Source of the DNA: Billgrantia sulfidoxydans
GTDB lineage: Bacteria; Pseudomonadota; Gammaproteobacteria; Pseudomonadales; Halomonadaceae
NCBI RefSeq assembly: GCF_017868775.1
Contig: NZ_CP053381.1
Coordinates: forward strand, 1,426,001-1,490,000
Direction of reading: 5' to 3'
Length of the DNA stretch: 64,000 nucleotides
Shown here in pieces: positions 21,542 through 30,730 of the stretch (within the stretch, counting starts at the first letter, position 1; each line of letters opens with the position of its first letter). Both the position numbers and the translations under genes were made by a program. The notes beneath the pieces were generated by a model. That model was not told the origin of the DNA and did no database searches. It saw only the letters and a program-made list of their open reading frames with translations.

Positions 21542-22285
21542 CTAAGTGAGAGCGGTCAAGGTCTCGACGCAGGGTGGGTCATCGGGCAGTGCCCAGCAGG
21601 GCAGTGGATGCTGGCCGTCCGTGGCTCCCGGCGTCGCCAGGCATGATTCAAGATAGTTGATGAACTCGGTGCGGGCGATGTCCCGCGCGCCCAGGCGGGC
21701 CAGGTGATGGGTGCGCATCTGGCAGTCGATCAATCGCCCACCACCGGCGCGCATGGCGCGCACCAGGTGAACCATGGCCACCTTCGAGGCATCGCTCGCG
21801 CGCGAGAACATCGATTCGCCGAAGAACACCGGACCCATGGCCACGCCATAGAGCCCGCCGACCAGTTCGCCCTGCTGCCACGCTTCCACCGAGCGCGCAT
21901 AGCCGAGCCGGTGCAGCGTCACGTAGGCGGCATGCATCTCCGCGGTGATCCAGGTGCCGGGCTGGCCCTGGCGCGGAGCCGCACAGGCCTCGACCACGCG
22001 GCTGAACTCCCGGTTGAAGGTCACCGTGAAGCGGCCGTTGCGCAGGCGCTTGGCCAGGCTGCGGGACACGTGCAGTTCGTCGGGAAAGAGCACCATGCGC
22101 GGGTTCGGGCACCACCAGAGGATCGGCTGGTCGTCGCTGTACCAGGGAAAGATGCCGCGTCGATAGGCCGCCAGCAACCACTCCGGGGTCAGCTCGCCAC
22201 CCGCTGCCAGCAGCCCCTCCGGGTCGCGCAGGGCGCGCGAGACGGGAGGAAAACGCACAGGGCGCTCGGGAAGCCAGGACAGCAT
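21542..22285 (-). CDS. aat: Leucyl/phenylalanyl-tRNA-protein transferase
   Basis: A 247-residue Aat enzyme, which adds Leu or Phe to proteins with N-terminal Lys or Arg. The [18 protein letters not shown] motif, the [12 protein letters not shown] stretch and FFGESMFSR in the acetyltransferase-like domain are diagnostic. It is divergent from ftsK, with a shared upstream region of about 180 bp. Confidence 0.95.
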   Translation of the reverse strand: MLSWLPERPVRFPPVSRALRDPEGLLAAGGELTPEWLLAAYRRGIFPWYSDDQPILWWCPNPRMVLFPDELHVSRSLAKRLRNGRFTVTFNREFSRVVEACAAPRQGQPGTWITAEMHAAYVTLHRLGYARSVEAWQQGELVGGLYGVAMGPVFFGESMFSRASDASKVAMVHLVRAMRAGGGRLIDCQMRTHHLARLGARDIARTEFINYLESCLATPGATDGQHPLPCWALPDDPPCVETLTALT

Positions 22286-22466
22286 GCGGTGGCGCTCCTC
22301 GTCGGCGTTGGTTTCCCTAGTCTGCCGCCGGAGCCGATTTGGCTCAAGCAGCGGTCATGGCCACTGTGCCGGGGGCGGGAGTCCCGGTATGATGGCGGCT
22401 GAATTCATTCTGCTTCATGTGAGTTGGAAAGGCACCGTCCCGCTACGGTGCGAGGGGGTTGGCGAG

Positions 22467-25400
22467 TTGAGTGTAAAGGAAAAGGGCGTGCCGCGGCACG
22501 CAGCGGAGGAGGACTCCCAGCAGCCGACCACGCGCCTGTCGCTCCACCTGCACGGCGTGGCCCGGGAAGGGGCGACCATCATCCTGCTGGCGGCCTGCGT
22601 GTTCCTGCTGCTGGCGCTGTTCAGCTACCAGCCGGCGGATCCCGGCTGGTCCCGCCGTGGGCCGGAAACCGTCGTCGCCAACTGGATGGGGCCCTTCGGC
22701 GCCTGGCTGGCCGACGTGCTCTATTCGCTGTTCGGGGCCAGCGCCCTGTGGTGGCCCGGTATGCTGGGCTTCGCCGGCTGGCGGCTGATCCGTACGCGCA
22801 GGGTGCAGCTCGAATGGGACGCGACCGCCGTGGCCGTGCGTCTGGGCGGCCTGGTGCTGCTGCTGCTGGGGACGACGACGCTGGGGGCACTGCACTTCTA
22901 CAGCCCTGACAGCGTGCTGCCCTATGCTTCGGGGGGCATCCTCGGCGAGGGGCTGGTCGGGGCGCTGGTGCCGCTGGTCGACTCGGGCGGTACCGGCCTG
23001 CTGGCAGTGGCGGCGATGCTGTGCGGTTTCCCTCTCTTCAGCGGCGTCTCCTGGCTGACGGTGATGGATGAGCTCGGCCACCGCTTCTTGCGCCTGTGGC
23101 GCTGGGCGGCCACGCCCTTCGGTCTCTCCCGTGACCGGCACGAGCCGGCCTGGGACGAGGATGACAGCCAGGCGGAGGAGGAGCCCGAGCCGGAAGCGCG
23201 GCCCGAGTCGCCTCGCCGCCGCTGGCGCTTCTGGCGTCGCCGCGAGCCGCTGACGCCCACGGGGCAGGCAGGGCAGCGCGAACCGGGCCTGGCGTCCTCC
23301 TTCGGCGACGACGGCGATACCGACATCCCCTGGGACGTGCCCGAGCGCACACCTTCGGCCAAGCGCCCGGAAGCCGCCTATAGCGCGCGGCAGGGCGAGG
23401 CGGCTACGGCGGCGCGGTCGGCCGCTGCCGCGGAGGCTCCGCCGGTGCCGGGCTTCGGTGGCGCACGCGCCGCGGAGGCGCCGATGGCCACTACGGTGCT
23501 CAAGGCTAGCCGCGACGAAGAGCCCATCCCGGCCGCTGCCATGCCGCTGCGCGCCACGAAGAGTGACGAGGCTGCCTCTGCCGAGCCGACAGACGGCGCC
23601 CGCCGGGAGGATGCCGACGCGTCGGCGACACCCCAGGCGGATGACAGGGCCAAGGCGGGTGAGCGGCACGACTCGCCACGGCGCGAACCGGCGCTGGGCG
23701 ACCTGCAGCCGGAGGAGCCGGTCGATGCGCACGAACCGCGCCTGAGCTGGAACGACATCGGCCTCGCGGACGATGAGCGGGACGACGCCGATGACGAACG
23801 CGCCTCGCCGGCGGCGCGGTACGACGAGCAGGAGGAGACGCCGAGTCGCTACGCCGATCAGGCCGAGGGGCTGCGGACGTGGCGTGAATCGGCACCGCAC
23901 GCCCAGGAGGAGGCGCATGAGGGCCGCGTGGCGACGGCGGAACAGGCGCGTGAGGCGGCCGAGGAGCCCGACGGCCCAACGCTGTGGACGGTGGAGCACC
24001 TGCAGAGCCAGCGTCCCGTGCTCGACGACATGCCGGAGCCGGACGGCGAGCTGCCGAGCCTGCGCCTGCTGACGCCGGCTGAGCCGCACCACCAGAACTA
24101 CACCGAGCAGCAGCTGGCCGACATGGCCGAGTTGCTCGAGACCCGCCTGCGCGAGTACGGCGTCAAGGCCGAGGTGGTGCACACCTGGCCGGGGCCGGTG
24201 ATCACGCGCTTCGAGATCAAGCCCGCCGCCGGCGTGAAGGTGTCGAAGATCAGCAACCTGGCCAAGGACCTGGCCCGTTCGCTGATGGTCAAGAGCGTGC
24301 GCGTGGTGGAGGTGATCCCCGGGCGGCCGACGGTGGGCATCGAGATACCCAACCCGCACCGGGCGATGATTCGTCTGCGCGAGGTGATCGACTCCGACCG
24401 CTACCAGCAGGAGGCCTCGGCGCTGACCCTGGCGCTGGGTCAGGACATCGGCGGCGGCCCGGTGGTGGCCAACCTGGGCAAGATGCCTCACCTGCTGGTG
24501 GCCGGCACCACCGGCTCGGGCAAGTCGGTGGGGGTCAACGCGATGCTGATCTCGATGCTGCTCAAGGCCACGCCCGAGGAGCTGCGCCTGATCATGGTCG
24601 ACCCCAAGATGCTGGAGCTGTCGGTCTACGACGGCATCCCGCACCTGCTGGCGCCGGTGGTCACCGACATGAAGGAGGCGGCCAACGCGCTGCGCTGGTG
24701 CGTGGCCGAGATGGAGCGGCGCTACAAGCTGATGGCCGCGATGGGCGTGCGCAACATCGCCGGCTTCAACGGCAAGCTCGACGAGGCCGAGCGCGCCGGC
24801 GCCCAGGTGGCCGACCCGCTGTGGGAGCCGCAGCCGTGGGAGATGCACGAATCGCCCCCGGTGCTCGAGAAGCTGCCCTACATCGTGGTGGTGATCGACG
24901 AATTCGCCGACATGTTCATGATCGTCGGCAAGAAGGTCGAGGAGCTCATCGCGCGCCTGGCGCAGAAGGCGCGGGCGGCCGGTATCCACCTGATCCTGGC
25001 GACCCAGCGTCCCTCGGTGGATGTGGTGACCGGCCTGATCAAGGCCAACATCCCTACCCGCATGGCATTCCAGGTGTCGTCGAAGGTCGATTCGCGGACC
25101 ATCCTCGACCAGGGTGGCGCCGAGAACCTGCTGGGCCATGGCGACATGCTCTACCTGCCGGCCGGCGCCGGGCTGCCGACCCGCGTGCACGGCGCCTTCG
25201 TCGACGACGACGAGGTGCACCGGGTGGTCGAGGACTGGAAGCGTCGCGGCGAGCCGGAGTACATCGAGGAAATCCTCTCCGGCGGCGTCTCGGCCGAGGC
25301 GTTGGCAGGGCTCGAGGCCGAGGGCGGCGAGGGCGGCGGCGACGCCGAACAGGACGCCCTCTACGACGAGGCGGTGCAGTTCGTCACCGAGAGCCGGCGC

Positions 25401-25550
25401 GCCTCCATCTCGGCGGTACAGCGCCGCTTCAAGATCGGCTACAACCGCGCCGCGCGCCTGGTCGAGGCCATGGAGGCGGCCGGCGTGGTCTCCTCGATGG
25501 GCTCCAACGGCGGGCGCGAGGTGCTGGCGCCACCGCCGGTAGGCAACTGA
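22467..25550 (+). CDS. ftsK: DNA translocase FtsK
   Basis: A septal DNA translocase of about 1027 residues. Four hydrophobic spans lie in the first 190 residues. A long charged linker (about 215-530) rich in Glu, Asp, Arg, Ala and Pro follows. The RecA-like motor has Walker A GTTGSGKS and Walker [11 protein letters not shown]. The C-terminal gamma domain ([21 protein letters not shown]) reads KOPS sites and activates XerCD. I placed the start at the TTG at 22467 (MSVKEKG), which has GGCGAG upstream; the open frame extends further, but that part reads like intergenic DNA. A nearby ATG at 22389 is the alternative. Confidence 0.93.
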   Translation: MSVKEKGVPRHAAEEDSQQPTTRLSLHLHGVAREGATIILLAACVFLLLALFSYQPADPGWSRRGPETVVANWMGPFGAWLADVLYSLFGASALWWPGMLGFAGWRLIRTRRVQLEWDATAVAVRLGGLVLLLLGTTTLGALHFYSPDSVLPYASGGILGEGLVGALVPLVDSGGTGLLAVAAMLCGFPLFSGVSWLTVMDELGHRFLRLWRWAATPFGLSRDRHEPAWDEDDSQAEEEPEPEARPESPRRRWRFWRRREPLTPTGQAGQREPGLASSFGDDGDTDIPWDVPERTPSAKRPEAAYSARQGEAATAARSAAAAEAPPVPGFGGARAAEAPMATTVLKASRDEEPIPAAAMPLRATKSDEAASAEPTDGARREDADASATPQADDRAKAGERHDSPRREPALGDLQPEEPVDAHEPRLSWNDIGLADDERDDADDERASPAARYDEQEETPSRYADQAEGLRTWRESAPHAQEEAHEGRVATAEQAREAAEEPDGPTLWTVEHLQSQRPVLDDMPEPDGELPSLRLLTPAEPHHQNYTEQQLADMAELLETRLREYGVKAEVVHTWPGPVITRFEIKPAAGVKVSKISNLAKDLARSLMVKSVRVVEVIPGRPTVGIEIPNPHRAMIRLREVIDSDRYQQEASALTLALGQDIGGGPVVANLGKMPHLLVAGTTGSGKSVGVNAMLISMLLKATPEELRLIMVDPKMLELSVYDGIPHLLAPVVTDMKEAANALRWCVAEMERRYKLMAAMGVRNIAGFNGKLDEAERAGAQVADPLWEPQPWEMHESPPVLEKLPYIVVVIDEFADMFMIVGKKVEELIARLAQKARAAGIHLILATQRPSVDVVTGLIKANIPTRMAFQVSSKVDSRTILDQGGAENLLGHGDMLYLPAGAGLPTRVHGAFVDDDEVHRVVEDWKRRGEPEYIEEILSGGVSAEALAGLEAEGGEGGGDAEQDALYDEAVQFVTESRRASISAVQRRFKIGYNRAARLVEAMEAAGVVSSMGSNGGREVLAPPPVGN

Positions 25551-25676
25551 TTCCGGCGCCAGGTGGCAACCCAACCTTGCATCAATCATGAAAGCGTCGG
25601 CGGGCATGCAACCCGCCGGCGCGCAGCGGGTCCGAGAGACAGGATCCACGTGGACCTGCCCAGGGAGAGAGAATCG

Positions 25677-26303
25677 ATGATGAAGAAGACCCTAGCTGCA
25701 CTGGCCCTGACCCTTGCCGCCCCGGCAGTCGTCCTGGCCAGTGAAGGTGCCGAACGCCTGACCCGCATGCTGGAGCCGCTGCAGACCTATGAGGCGAGTT
25801 TCGAGCAGCTGATTCTCGACGGCAGCGGCGAGCGGCTGCAGCAGGCCAACGGCCACATGTGGCTGTCGCGTCCCGGCAAGTTCCGCTGGGAGGTCGACGC
25901 GCCCTACCAGCAGGAAGTGGTCTCGGATGGCAGCGAGGTCTATCTCTACGACCCCGACCTGGAGCAGGTCACCGTGCAGGCGCTGGACCAGCGGGTCACC
26001 CATACCCCGGCGCTGCTGCTCTCCGGCAGCGCCCGCGAGCTGACCGAGAGCTATGAGGTGTCGCGTCAGCAGCAGGGTGGCAGCGAGACCTTCCGTCTGG
26101 TGCCGAAATCGGTCGACACCCTGTTCGAGGAGCTGCAGATGACCTTCAATGACGAGCGACTGGCCGCGCTGCAGATGATCGACAGCACCGGCCAGGAGAC
26201 CGTTATCGAGTTCAGCGACGTACGGACCAACCAGGACATCGACGACGGCCGCTTCGCGTTCGAGATCCCCGACGGCGCCGACGTGATCCGCGACACGCAC
26301 TGA
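25677..26303 (+). CDS. lolA: Outer-membrane lipoprotein carrier protein LolA
   Basis: A 208-residue periplasmic chaperone that receives lipoproteins from LolCDE and passes them to LolB. The signal peptide is MMKKTLAALALTLAAPAVVLA. The mature part has the LolA motifs SFEQLI, GHMWLSRPGKFRWE and LYDPDLEQVT. GGGAGAGAG precedes the ATG at 25677. It follows ftsK and precedes rarA, as in many gammaproteobacteria. A shared terminator hairpin separates it from convergent rarA. Confidence 0.95.
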   Translation: MMKKTLAALALTLAAPAVVLASEGAERLTRMLEPLQTYEASFEQLILDGSGERLQQANGHMWLSRPGKFRWEVDAPYQQEVVSDGSEVYLYDPDLEQVTVQALDQRVTHTPALLLSGSARELTESYEVSRQQQGGSETFRLVPKSVDTLFEELQMTFNDERLAALQMIDSTGQETVIEFSDVRTNQDIDDGRFAFEIPDGADVIRDTH

Positions 26304-26318
26304 GTCCCGCCGTCAGCC

Positions 26319-26349
26319 CGCCAGCGCCGCCCTCGAGGCGGCGCTGGCG
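26319..26349. terminator. Bidirectional terminator lolA/rarA
   Basis: A 13-bp perfect stem (CGCCAGCGCCGCC and complement) with a CTCGA loop is followed by TTT on the + strand. It lies between the lolA and rarA stop codons. Confidence 0.85.
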
Positions 26350-26352
26350 TTT

Positions 26353-27693
26353 CTACTCGTCCCCGCCGCGGTCGGCCCGGGCGTCCAGCTCGGCGCGCCA
26401 GGCCATCAGCTGGGCGTAGCGCTTCTCCTGGCCGTGCTCGCTGGGTTGGTAGAACGCCTCGTGGGACAGGCCTTCCGGCCAGCAGTCGTGGGCGCTGCCC
26501 GCCGGGTAGCCCTCCGGCTCGTTGTGGGCGTAGCGATAGCCGTGGCCGTGGCCGAGGGATTCCATCAGTCTGGTCGGGGCGTTGCGCAGGTAGATGGGCA
26601 CCTCCAGACGCGGCTGGGCGGCAACGAACGCCTTGGCGCGCTTCCAGGCCTGGTCGATGGCGTTGCTCTTGGGCGCGATGGCGAGGTGGATGGCGGCGTG
26701 GGCGATGGCGCGCTGGCCCTCGTAGTCGCCCAGGCGCAGGTAGGCGTCCCACGCCGCCATGACCAGCGGCAGCGCACGCGGGTCGGCGTTGCCGACGTCC
26801 TCCGAGGCGATCGCCGCCAGTCGTCGAATCACGTCGAGCGGGTCGCCGCCGCCCTGGATGAAGCGGGCGATGTAGAGCAGGGCGGCATCCTGGCGCGATG
26901 AGCGCACCGACTTGTGGATCGCCGAGAGCAGGTCGTAGTAATGGTCGCCCTGCTTGTCGAAAGCGCTGGCCTGGTGGCCGAGCGCGGCGTCCAGCGCTTC
27001 GCGCGGCAGCCGTTCGCCTTCGCCCTCGGGCACGGTGAAATCGCAGGCGGTCTCGAGCATGCCCAGCGCACGGCGTGCGTCGCCGGCGGCGGCACGGGCC
27101 AGGATGGCCAGCACTTCGTCATCGACCGCGATGCGGCGCCGGCCCAGCCCGCGCTCCTCGTCGCGCAGGGCGCGCCGCATCACCTCGACGAGCTCGCTCT
27201 CGTCGAGCGAGGTGAGCACATGGACGCGAGCGCGCGAGAGCAGCGCCGAGTTGACCTCGAAAGAGGGGTTCTCGGTGGTGGCGCCGATCAGCGTCAAGAG
27301 GCCCGACTCAACGTGGGGCAGCAGGGCATCCTGCTGGCTCTTGTTGAGGCGGTGGATCTCGTCGAGGAACAGCAGGGTGGGGCGGCCCTGGGCCTGCATG
27401 GCCCTGGCCCGTTCCACGGCGGCGCGAATCTCCTTGACGCCGGCCATCACCGCGGAGAGCCGCTCCAGGTGCGCGCCGGAGTGCTCGGCGAGGAGCTCGG
27501 CCAGGGTGGTCTTGCCGGTGCCGGGTGGCCCCCACAGGATCATCGAGCGCACGCTGCCGCTCTCGGCCATGCGCCGCAGCGGCCTGCCCGGCCCGACCAG
27601 CGCCTGCTGGCCCACGTAGTCGTCGAAGCGTCGGGGCCGCATGCGAAAGGCCAGCGGTGCGGAATCGTCGGGCGCCTGGCCGAAAAGATCCAT
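26353..27693 (-). CDS. rarA: Replication-associated recombination protein A
   Basis: A 446-residue AAA+ clamp-loader-like ATPase (RarA/MgsA) that acts at stalled forks. Walker A is [14 protein letters not shown], Walker B with sensor is [11 protein letters not shown], and an arginine-finger region follows [10 protein letters not shown]. The C-terminal half holds the tetramerisation domain ending in a YAHNEPEGY stretch typical of the family. Convergent with lolA. No second gene follows it in the same direction. Confidence 0.95.
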   Translation of the reverse strand: MDLFGQAPDDSAPLAFRMRPRRFDDYVGQQALVGPGRPLRRMAESGSVRSMILWGPPGTGKTTLAELLAEHSGAHLERLSAVMAGVKEIRAAVERARAMQAQGRPTLLFLDEIHRLNKSQQDALLPHVESGLLTLIGATTENPSFEVNSALLSRARVHVLTSLDESELVEVMRRALRDEERGLGRRRIAVDDEVLAILARAAAGDARRALGMLETACDFTVPEGEGERLPREALDAALGHQASAFDKQGDHYYDLLSAIHKSVRSSRQDAALLYIARFIQGGGDPLDVIRRLAAIASEDVGNADPRALPLVMAAWDAYLRLGDYEGQRAIAHAAIHLAIAPKSNAIDQAWKRAKAFVAAQPRLEVPIYLRNAPTRLMESLGHGHGYRYAHNEPEGYPAGSAHDCWPEGLSHEAFYQPSEHGQEKRYAQLMAWRAELDARADRGGDE

Positions 27694-27938
27694 GGTGTTT
27701 CTCCTCCTGCTGCCGTGCGAGGTCGGTCAGACGGCTAGCACTAACTCAGTGGGTTGCAATACGACCTTGGGCGATGTGCGAGATCCAGCCAAAGGGACTA
27801 GGGTTGAGACTGCATCCTGCCATTTCGTGCCGTGTCTTGATTGCGACGAGGCCGTAGCCCGATAGCGACAAGACTGAACCTGCTTGCTTCCCGTGAATCC
27901 AATTCCTATACCCGCTCATCGTTAGAGGAGGCCTCGAC

Positions 27939-28490
27939 ATGCCCATGCTGACCCAGTTGCGTCAGGATCATGCCAATATGGCGCGCATGTTGCACGTTCT
28001 TCAGCTCAAGCAAAAGGCCTTGGTGGCCGGTGAACGCCCCAACTTTCAGCTGGTTCGTGAGGTTGTCGACTACATTCTCGACTACATGGAAGGGTTCACC
28101 ATCCCCCTCGAGCGCATCTGCTCGGAGCGGCTGCGGACCCTGGTGCCGGAGTGCCGGGAACTCACCGAGCGGCTGTCGCGCGACTATCAGGCGCTCAAGC
28201 CCCGCCTGATGCGGCTGTCCAATGACATCGACATGATCCTGATGGACGCCGTGGTCCCGATGGACCGCTTCGCCGAGGACCTCAAGGCCTACTTGGATGC
28301 GCATCGCGCCTACCTACGCGACGAGCGTGAGCTTCTCTTCCCCCTGATCCGCGATCACTTCGACGATCAGGACCTGGAACTGCTGGCCCAGGCGCTGCCG
28401 GAGGATGCGGCGGCCAAGCTGGAGCGGCTTCAGGAAGCCTATCCGGAGCTCTACGCCGAGCTGTGTGAAACCGAGGAACCGGCCGCCTGA
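27939..28490 (+). CDS. Degenerate hemerythrin-like (HHE) protein
   Basis: A 183-residue all-helical protein related to the hemerythrin/HHE cation-binding family. The first ligand motif is kept (LRQDHANM, His11). The second motif, usually HHPKED or similar, reads FTIPLER, so two expected His ligands are missing. The later helix AHRAYLRDERELLFPL keeps the fold signature. A non-metal or partial-metal role is therefore possible. A strong AGAGGAGG precedes the ATG. It stands alone between rarA and murI, and its function is unknown. Confidence 0.7.
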   Translation: MPMLTQLRQDHANMARMLHVLQLKQKALVAGERPNFQLVREVVDYILDYMEGFTIPLERICSERLRTLVPECRELTERLSRDYQALKPRLMRLSNDIDMILMDAVVPMDRFAEDLKAYLDAHRAYLRDERELLFPLIRDHFDDQDLELLAQALPEDAAAKLERLQEAYPELYAELCETEEPAA

Positions 28491-28603
28491 CGGGGCCGGA
28501 GCGCGATGAACCGGCGATCGGAGGCTTCTGCTCGCTCGGCATGCTGCTAGAATAGGCCCTCTTCTGGTAGCAGCCGAGCGACTTCCATGAGTTCCGTTTC
28601 GCC

Positions 28604-29380
28604 ATGTCCGGCCCGATACTGATTTTCGATTCCGGCGTCGGCGGCCTGTCGGTCGTCCCTTCGCTGCGGCATCGGCTGCCCGATGCTGCCTTGGTGTATG
28701 CCTGCGACAATGCCATGCTGCCCTACGGTACGCGCCCCGACGACTGGCTGGTGGCGCGCATTCTGGCGGTGTGCGAGGCGGCTGTTGCCGCAAGTGGCTG
28801 CTGCGTGCTGGTGGTGGCGTGCAATACCGCCAGCACCCTGGCGCTGGATGCCCTGCGTGCCCATCTCATGGTGCCCGTGGTGGGAACGGTACCGGCGATC
28901 AAGCCTGCCGCCGCCATGAGTGCCAGTCGCCACATCGGCCTGCTGGCGACCAGCGCCACCGTGGCGCGCCCCTATACCGACCGGCTGATCGAGGCCTTTG
29001 CCAGCGACTGTCGGGTCACGCGGGTGGCGGCCGACCCCCTGGTGCGCGAGGCCGAGCGCCTGCTGGCCGGCGACGAGCCGGATCAGGCCATCATCGACGC
29101 CGTCACGGCGCCGCTGTGGGAGTCCGCCGATCTCGATACGGTGGTGCTCGGCTGCACCCACTTCCCACTGCTTGGCGAGAGGTTGATCGCGGCGTCGCTA
29201 CGTCCGGTGCGCCTGGTCGACTCCGGCGAGGCCATTGCGCGGCGCACCGCCGAGGTGGCCGGCGACCCCGCCCCCGTGACCGGCCGCGACCGGAGCCTGG
29301 CCACGGCGCCCGATGCGCGACTCGCCCGGGCGCTGGCCCACTTCGATTTTGACGAACCGCGCCTGCTGATCGCCGGCTGA
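28604..29380 (+). CDS. murI: Glutamate racemase
   Basis: A 258-residue cofactor-independent racemase that supplies D-glutamate for peptidoglycan. The two catalytic cysteines are C73 (VACNTAS) and C184 (LGCTHFPLL). The N-terminal FDSGVGGLSV motif is complete. An extended -10-like TGC-TAGAAT lies about 50 bases upstream. trmA follows after 37 bp, so the two may be cotranscribed; the same pair is adjacent in several gammaproteobacteria. Confidence 0.95.
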   Translation: MSGPILIFDSGVGGLSVVPSLRHRLPDAALVYACDNAMLPYGTRPDDWLVARILAVCEAAVAASGCCVLVVACNTASTLALDALRAHLMVPVVGTVPAIKPAAAMSASRHIGLLATSATVARPYTDRLIEAFASDCRVTRVAADPLVREAERLLAGDEPDQAIIDAVTAPLWESADLDTVVLGCTHFPLLGERLIAASLRPVRLVDSGEAIARRTAEVAGDPAPVTGRDRSLATAPDARLARALAHFDFDEPRLLIAG

Positions 29381-29417
29381 CTGCCTTCCCTACGCTCTGC
29401 ACACGACAGGAGATGCC

Positions 29418-30527
29418 GTGCCCATTCCCGTTGTCGATCCCGCCCGCTACGAGGCGCAGCTCGAGGCCAAGCGCGAGCGCATCGAACGCCAGTTCGCGCG
29501 CTTCGCCCCGCCTTCGCTGGAGGTGTTTCCCTCACCGCCGAGCCATTATCGTCAGCGCTGCGAGTTTCGCCTGTGGCACGAAGGCGACGACCTCTACTAC
29601 GCCATGTTCGAGGTCGATCGCGACGACCCCAAGCAGAAGCGGGTGATCCGGCTGGACGACTACCCGGTCGCCAGCCGCCGCATCAACGAATTGATGCCGC
29701 GGCTGCGCGAGGCGCTGCTGGAAAGCGACGTGCTGCGCCGCCGGCTGTTCCAGGTCGAGTTCCTGACCACCCTCTCCGGCGAGGCCCTGGTCACGCTGAT
29801 CTATCACCGCCCGCTGGATGCGGCCTGGGAAGAGGAGGCGAAGCGGTTGCAGCGGCGGCTCGACATCCAGGTCATCGGCCGCTCGCGCAAGCAGCGCCTG
29901 GTACTCGCGCGCGACCACGTCTGGGAGCGGCTGGAGGTGGAGGGGCGCACCCTGCACTACCAGCAGGTGGAGAACAGCTTTACCCAGCCCAATGCCGAGA
30001 TCAGCCGCGCCATGCTGGCCTGGGCGCGCGACGTGACCCGGGGCAGCCAGGCGAGCGACCTCGTCGAGCTCTACTGCGGTAATGGCAACTTCACCGTGGC
30101 GCTGGCCGAGAACTTCCGCCGCGTGCTGGCCACCGAGATCTCGCGCACCTCGGTGGCCAGTGCCCAGCAGAACCTGGCGGCCAACGGCATCGACAATGCC
30201 GTGGTGGGGCGCATGTCGGCGGAAGAGTTCAGCGCCGCGCTCAAGGGCGAGAAGGGCGGCCGGCGGGTCTCGGAAATGGCGCTGGCGGAATACGACTTCT
30301 CCACCGTGCTGGTGGACCCACCGCGCGCCGGCCTCGACGAGGCCAGCTGCCGCCAACTGAGCGAATATTCGCGAATCGTCTATATTTCATGCAATCCGGA
30401 TACGTTGGAGCGCAACCTGGAGGCGCTGAGCCGCACCCATCGAATGATCCGTTTCGCGCTGTTCGATCAGTTTCCCTGGACCCACCACTGTGAATGCGGG
30501 GTGCTGCTGGAGAAAATCTCCGCCTGA
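29418..30527 (+). CDS. trmA: tRNA (uracil-5-)-methyltransferase
   Basis: A 369-residue SAM-dependent enzyme that makes ribothymidine at U54 of tRNA. The SAM site is LYCGNGNFTVAL, the nucleophile is Cys325 in SCNPDTLERN, and the C-terminal general base is in HCECGVLL. Length equals that of the E. coli enzyme within a few residues. The family lacks the Fe-S cluster and TRAM domain of RlmD, and none is seen here. Follows murI. Confidence 0.95.
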   Translation: MPIPVVDPARYEAQLEAKRERIERQFARFAPPSLEVFPSPPSHYRQRCEFRLWHEGDDLYYAMFEVDRDDPKQKRVIRLDDYPVASRRINELMPRLREALLESDVLRRRLFQVEFLTTLSGEALVTLIYHRPLDAAWEEEAKRLQRRLDIQVIGRSRKQRLVLARDHVWERLEVEGRTLHYQQVENSFTQPNAEISRAMLAWARDVTRGSQASDLVELYCGNGNFTVALAENFRRVLATEISRTSVASAQQNLAANGIDNAVVGRMSAEEFSAALKGEKGGRRVSEMALAEYDFSTVLVDPPRAGLDEASCRQLSEYSRIVYISCNPDTLERNLEALSRTHRMIRFALFDQFPWTHHCECGVLLEKISA

Positions 30528-30730
30528 TCGCCGGCTGGCCTGGGCAGGAATGGCCGCTGTTGTCAAGTAGCGAAACGTACCGCCTCGATGCACAAGCGAC
30601 ATGCTCCATGAGAAGGCTGGCAAGTCGATAGGGTGCAGCGCAGGGCTGCAGTAAGCTTCCCGTCACGTGGCCGCGAGTCACGCCGATTCTTTCCCAGGGC
30701 CGTTACGGCCCCAGGCAGCCGAGGTGAGGG

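Noticed and set aside
22443-25649. Very long open frame antisense to ftsK
   Set aside because: High G+C with strong codon bias creates long antisense frames; its predicted protein is low-complexity His/Arg-rich and has no motif. Similar antisense frames over aceA, clpA and the glutamate dehydrogenase were rejected for the same reason.
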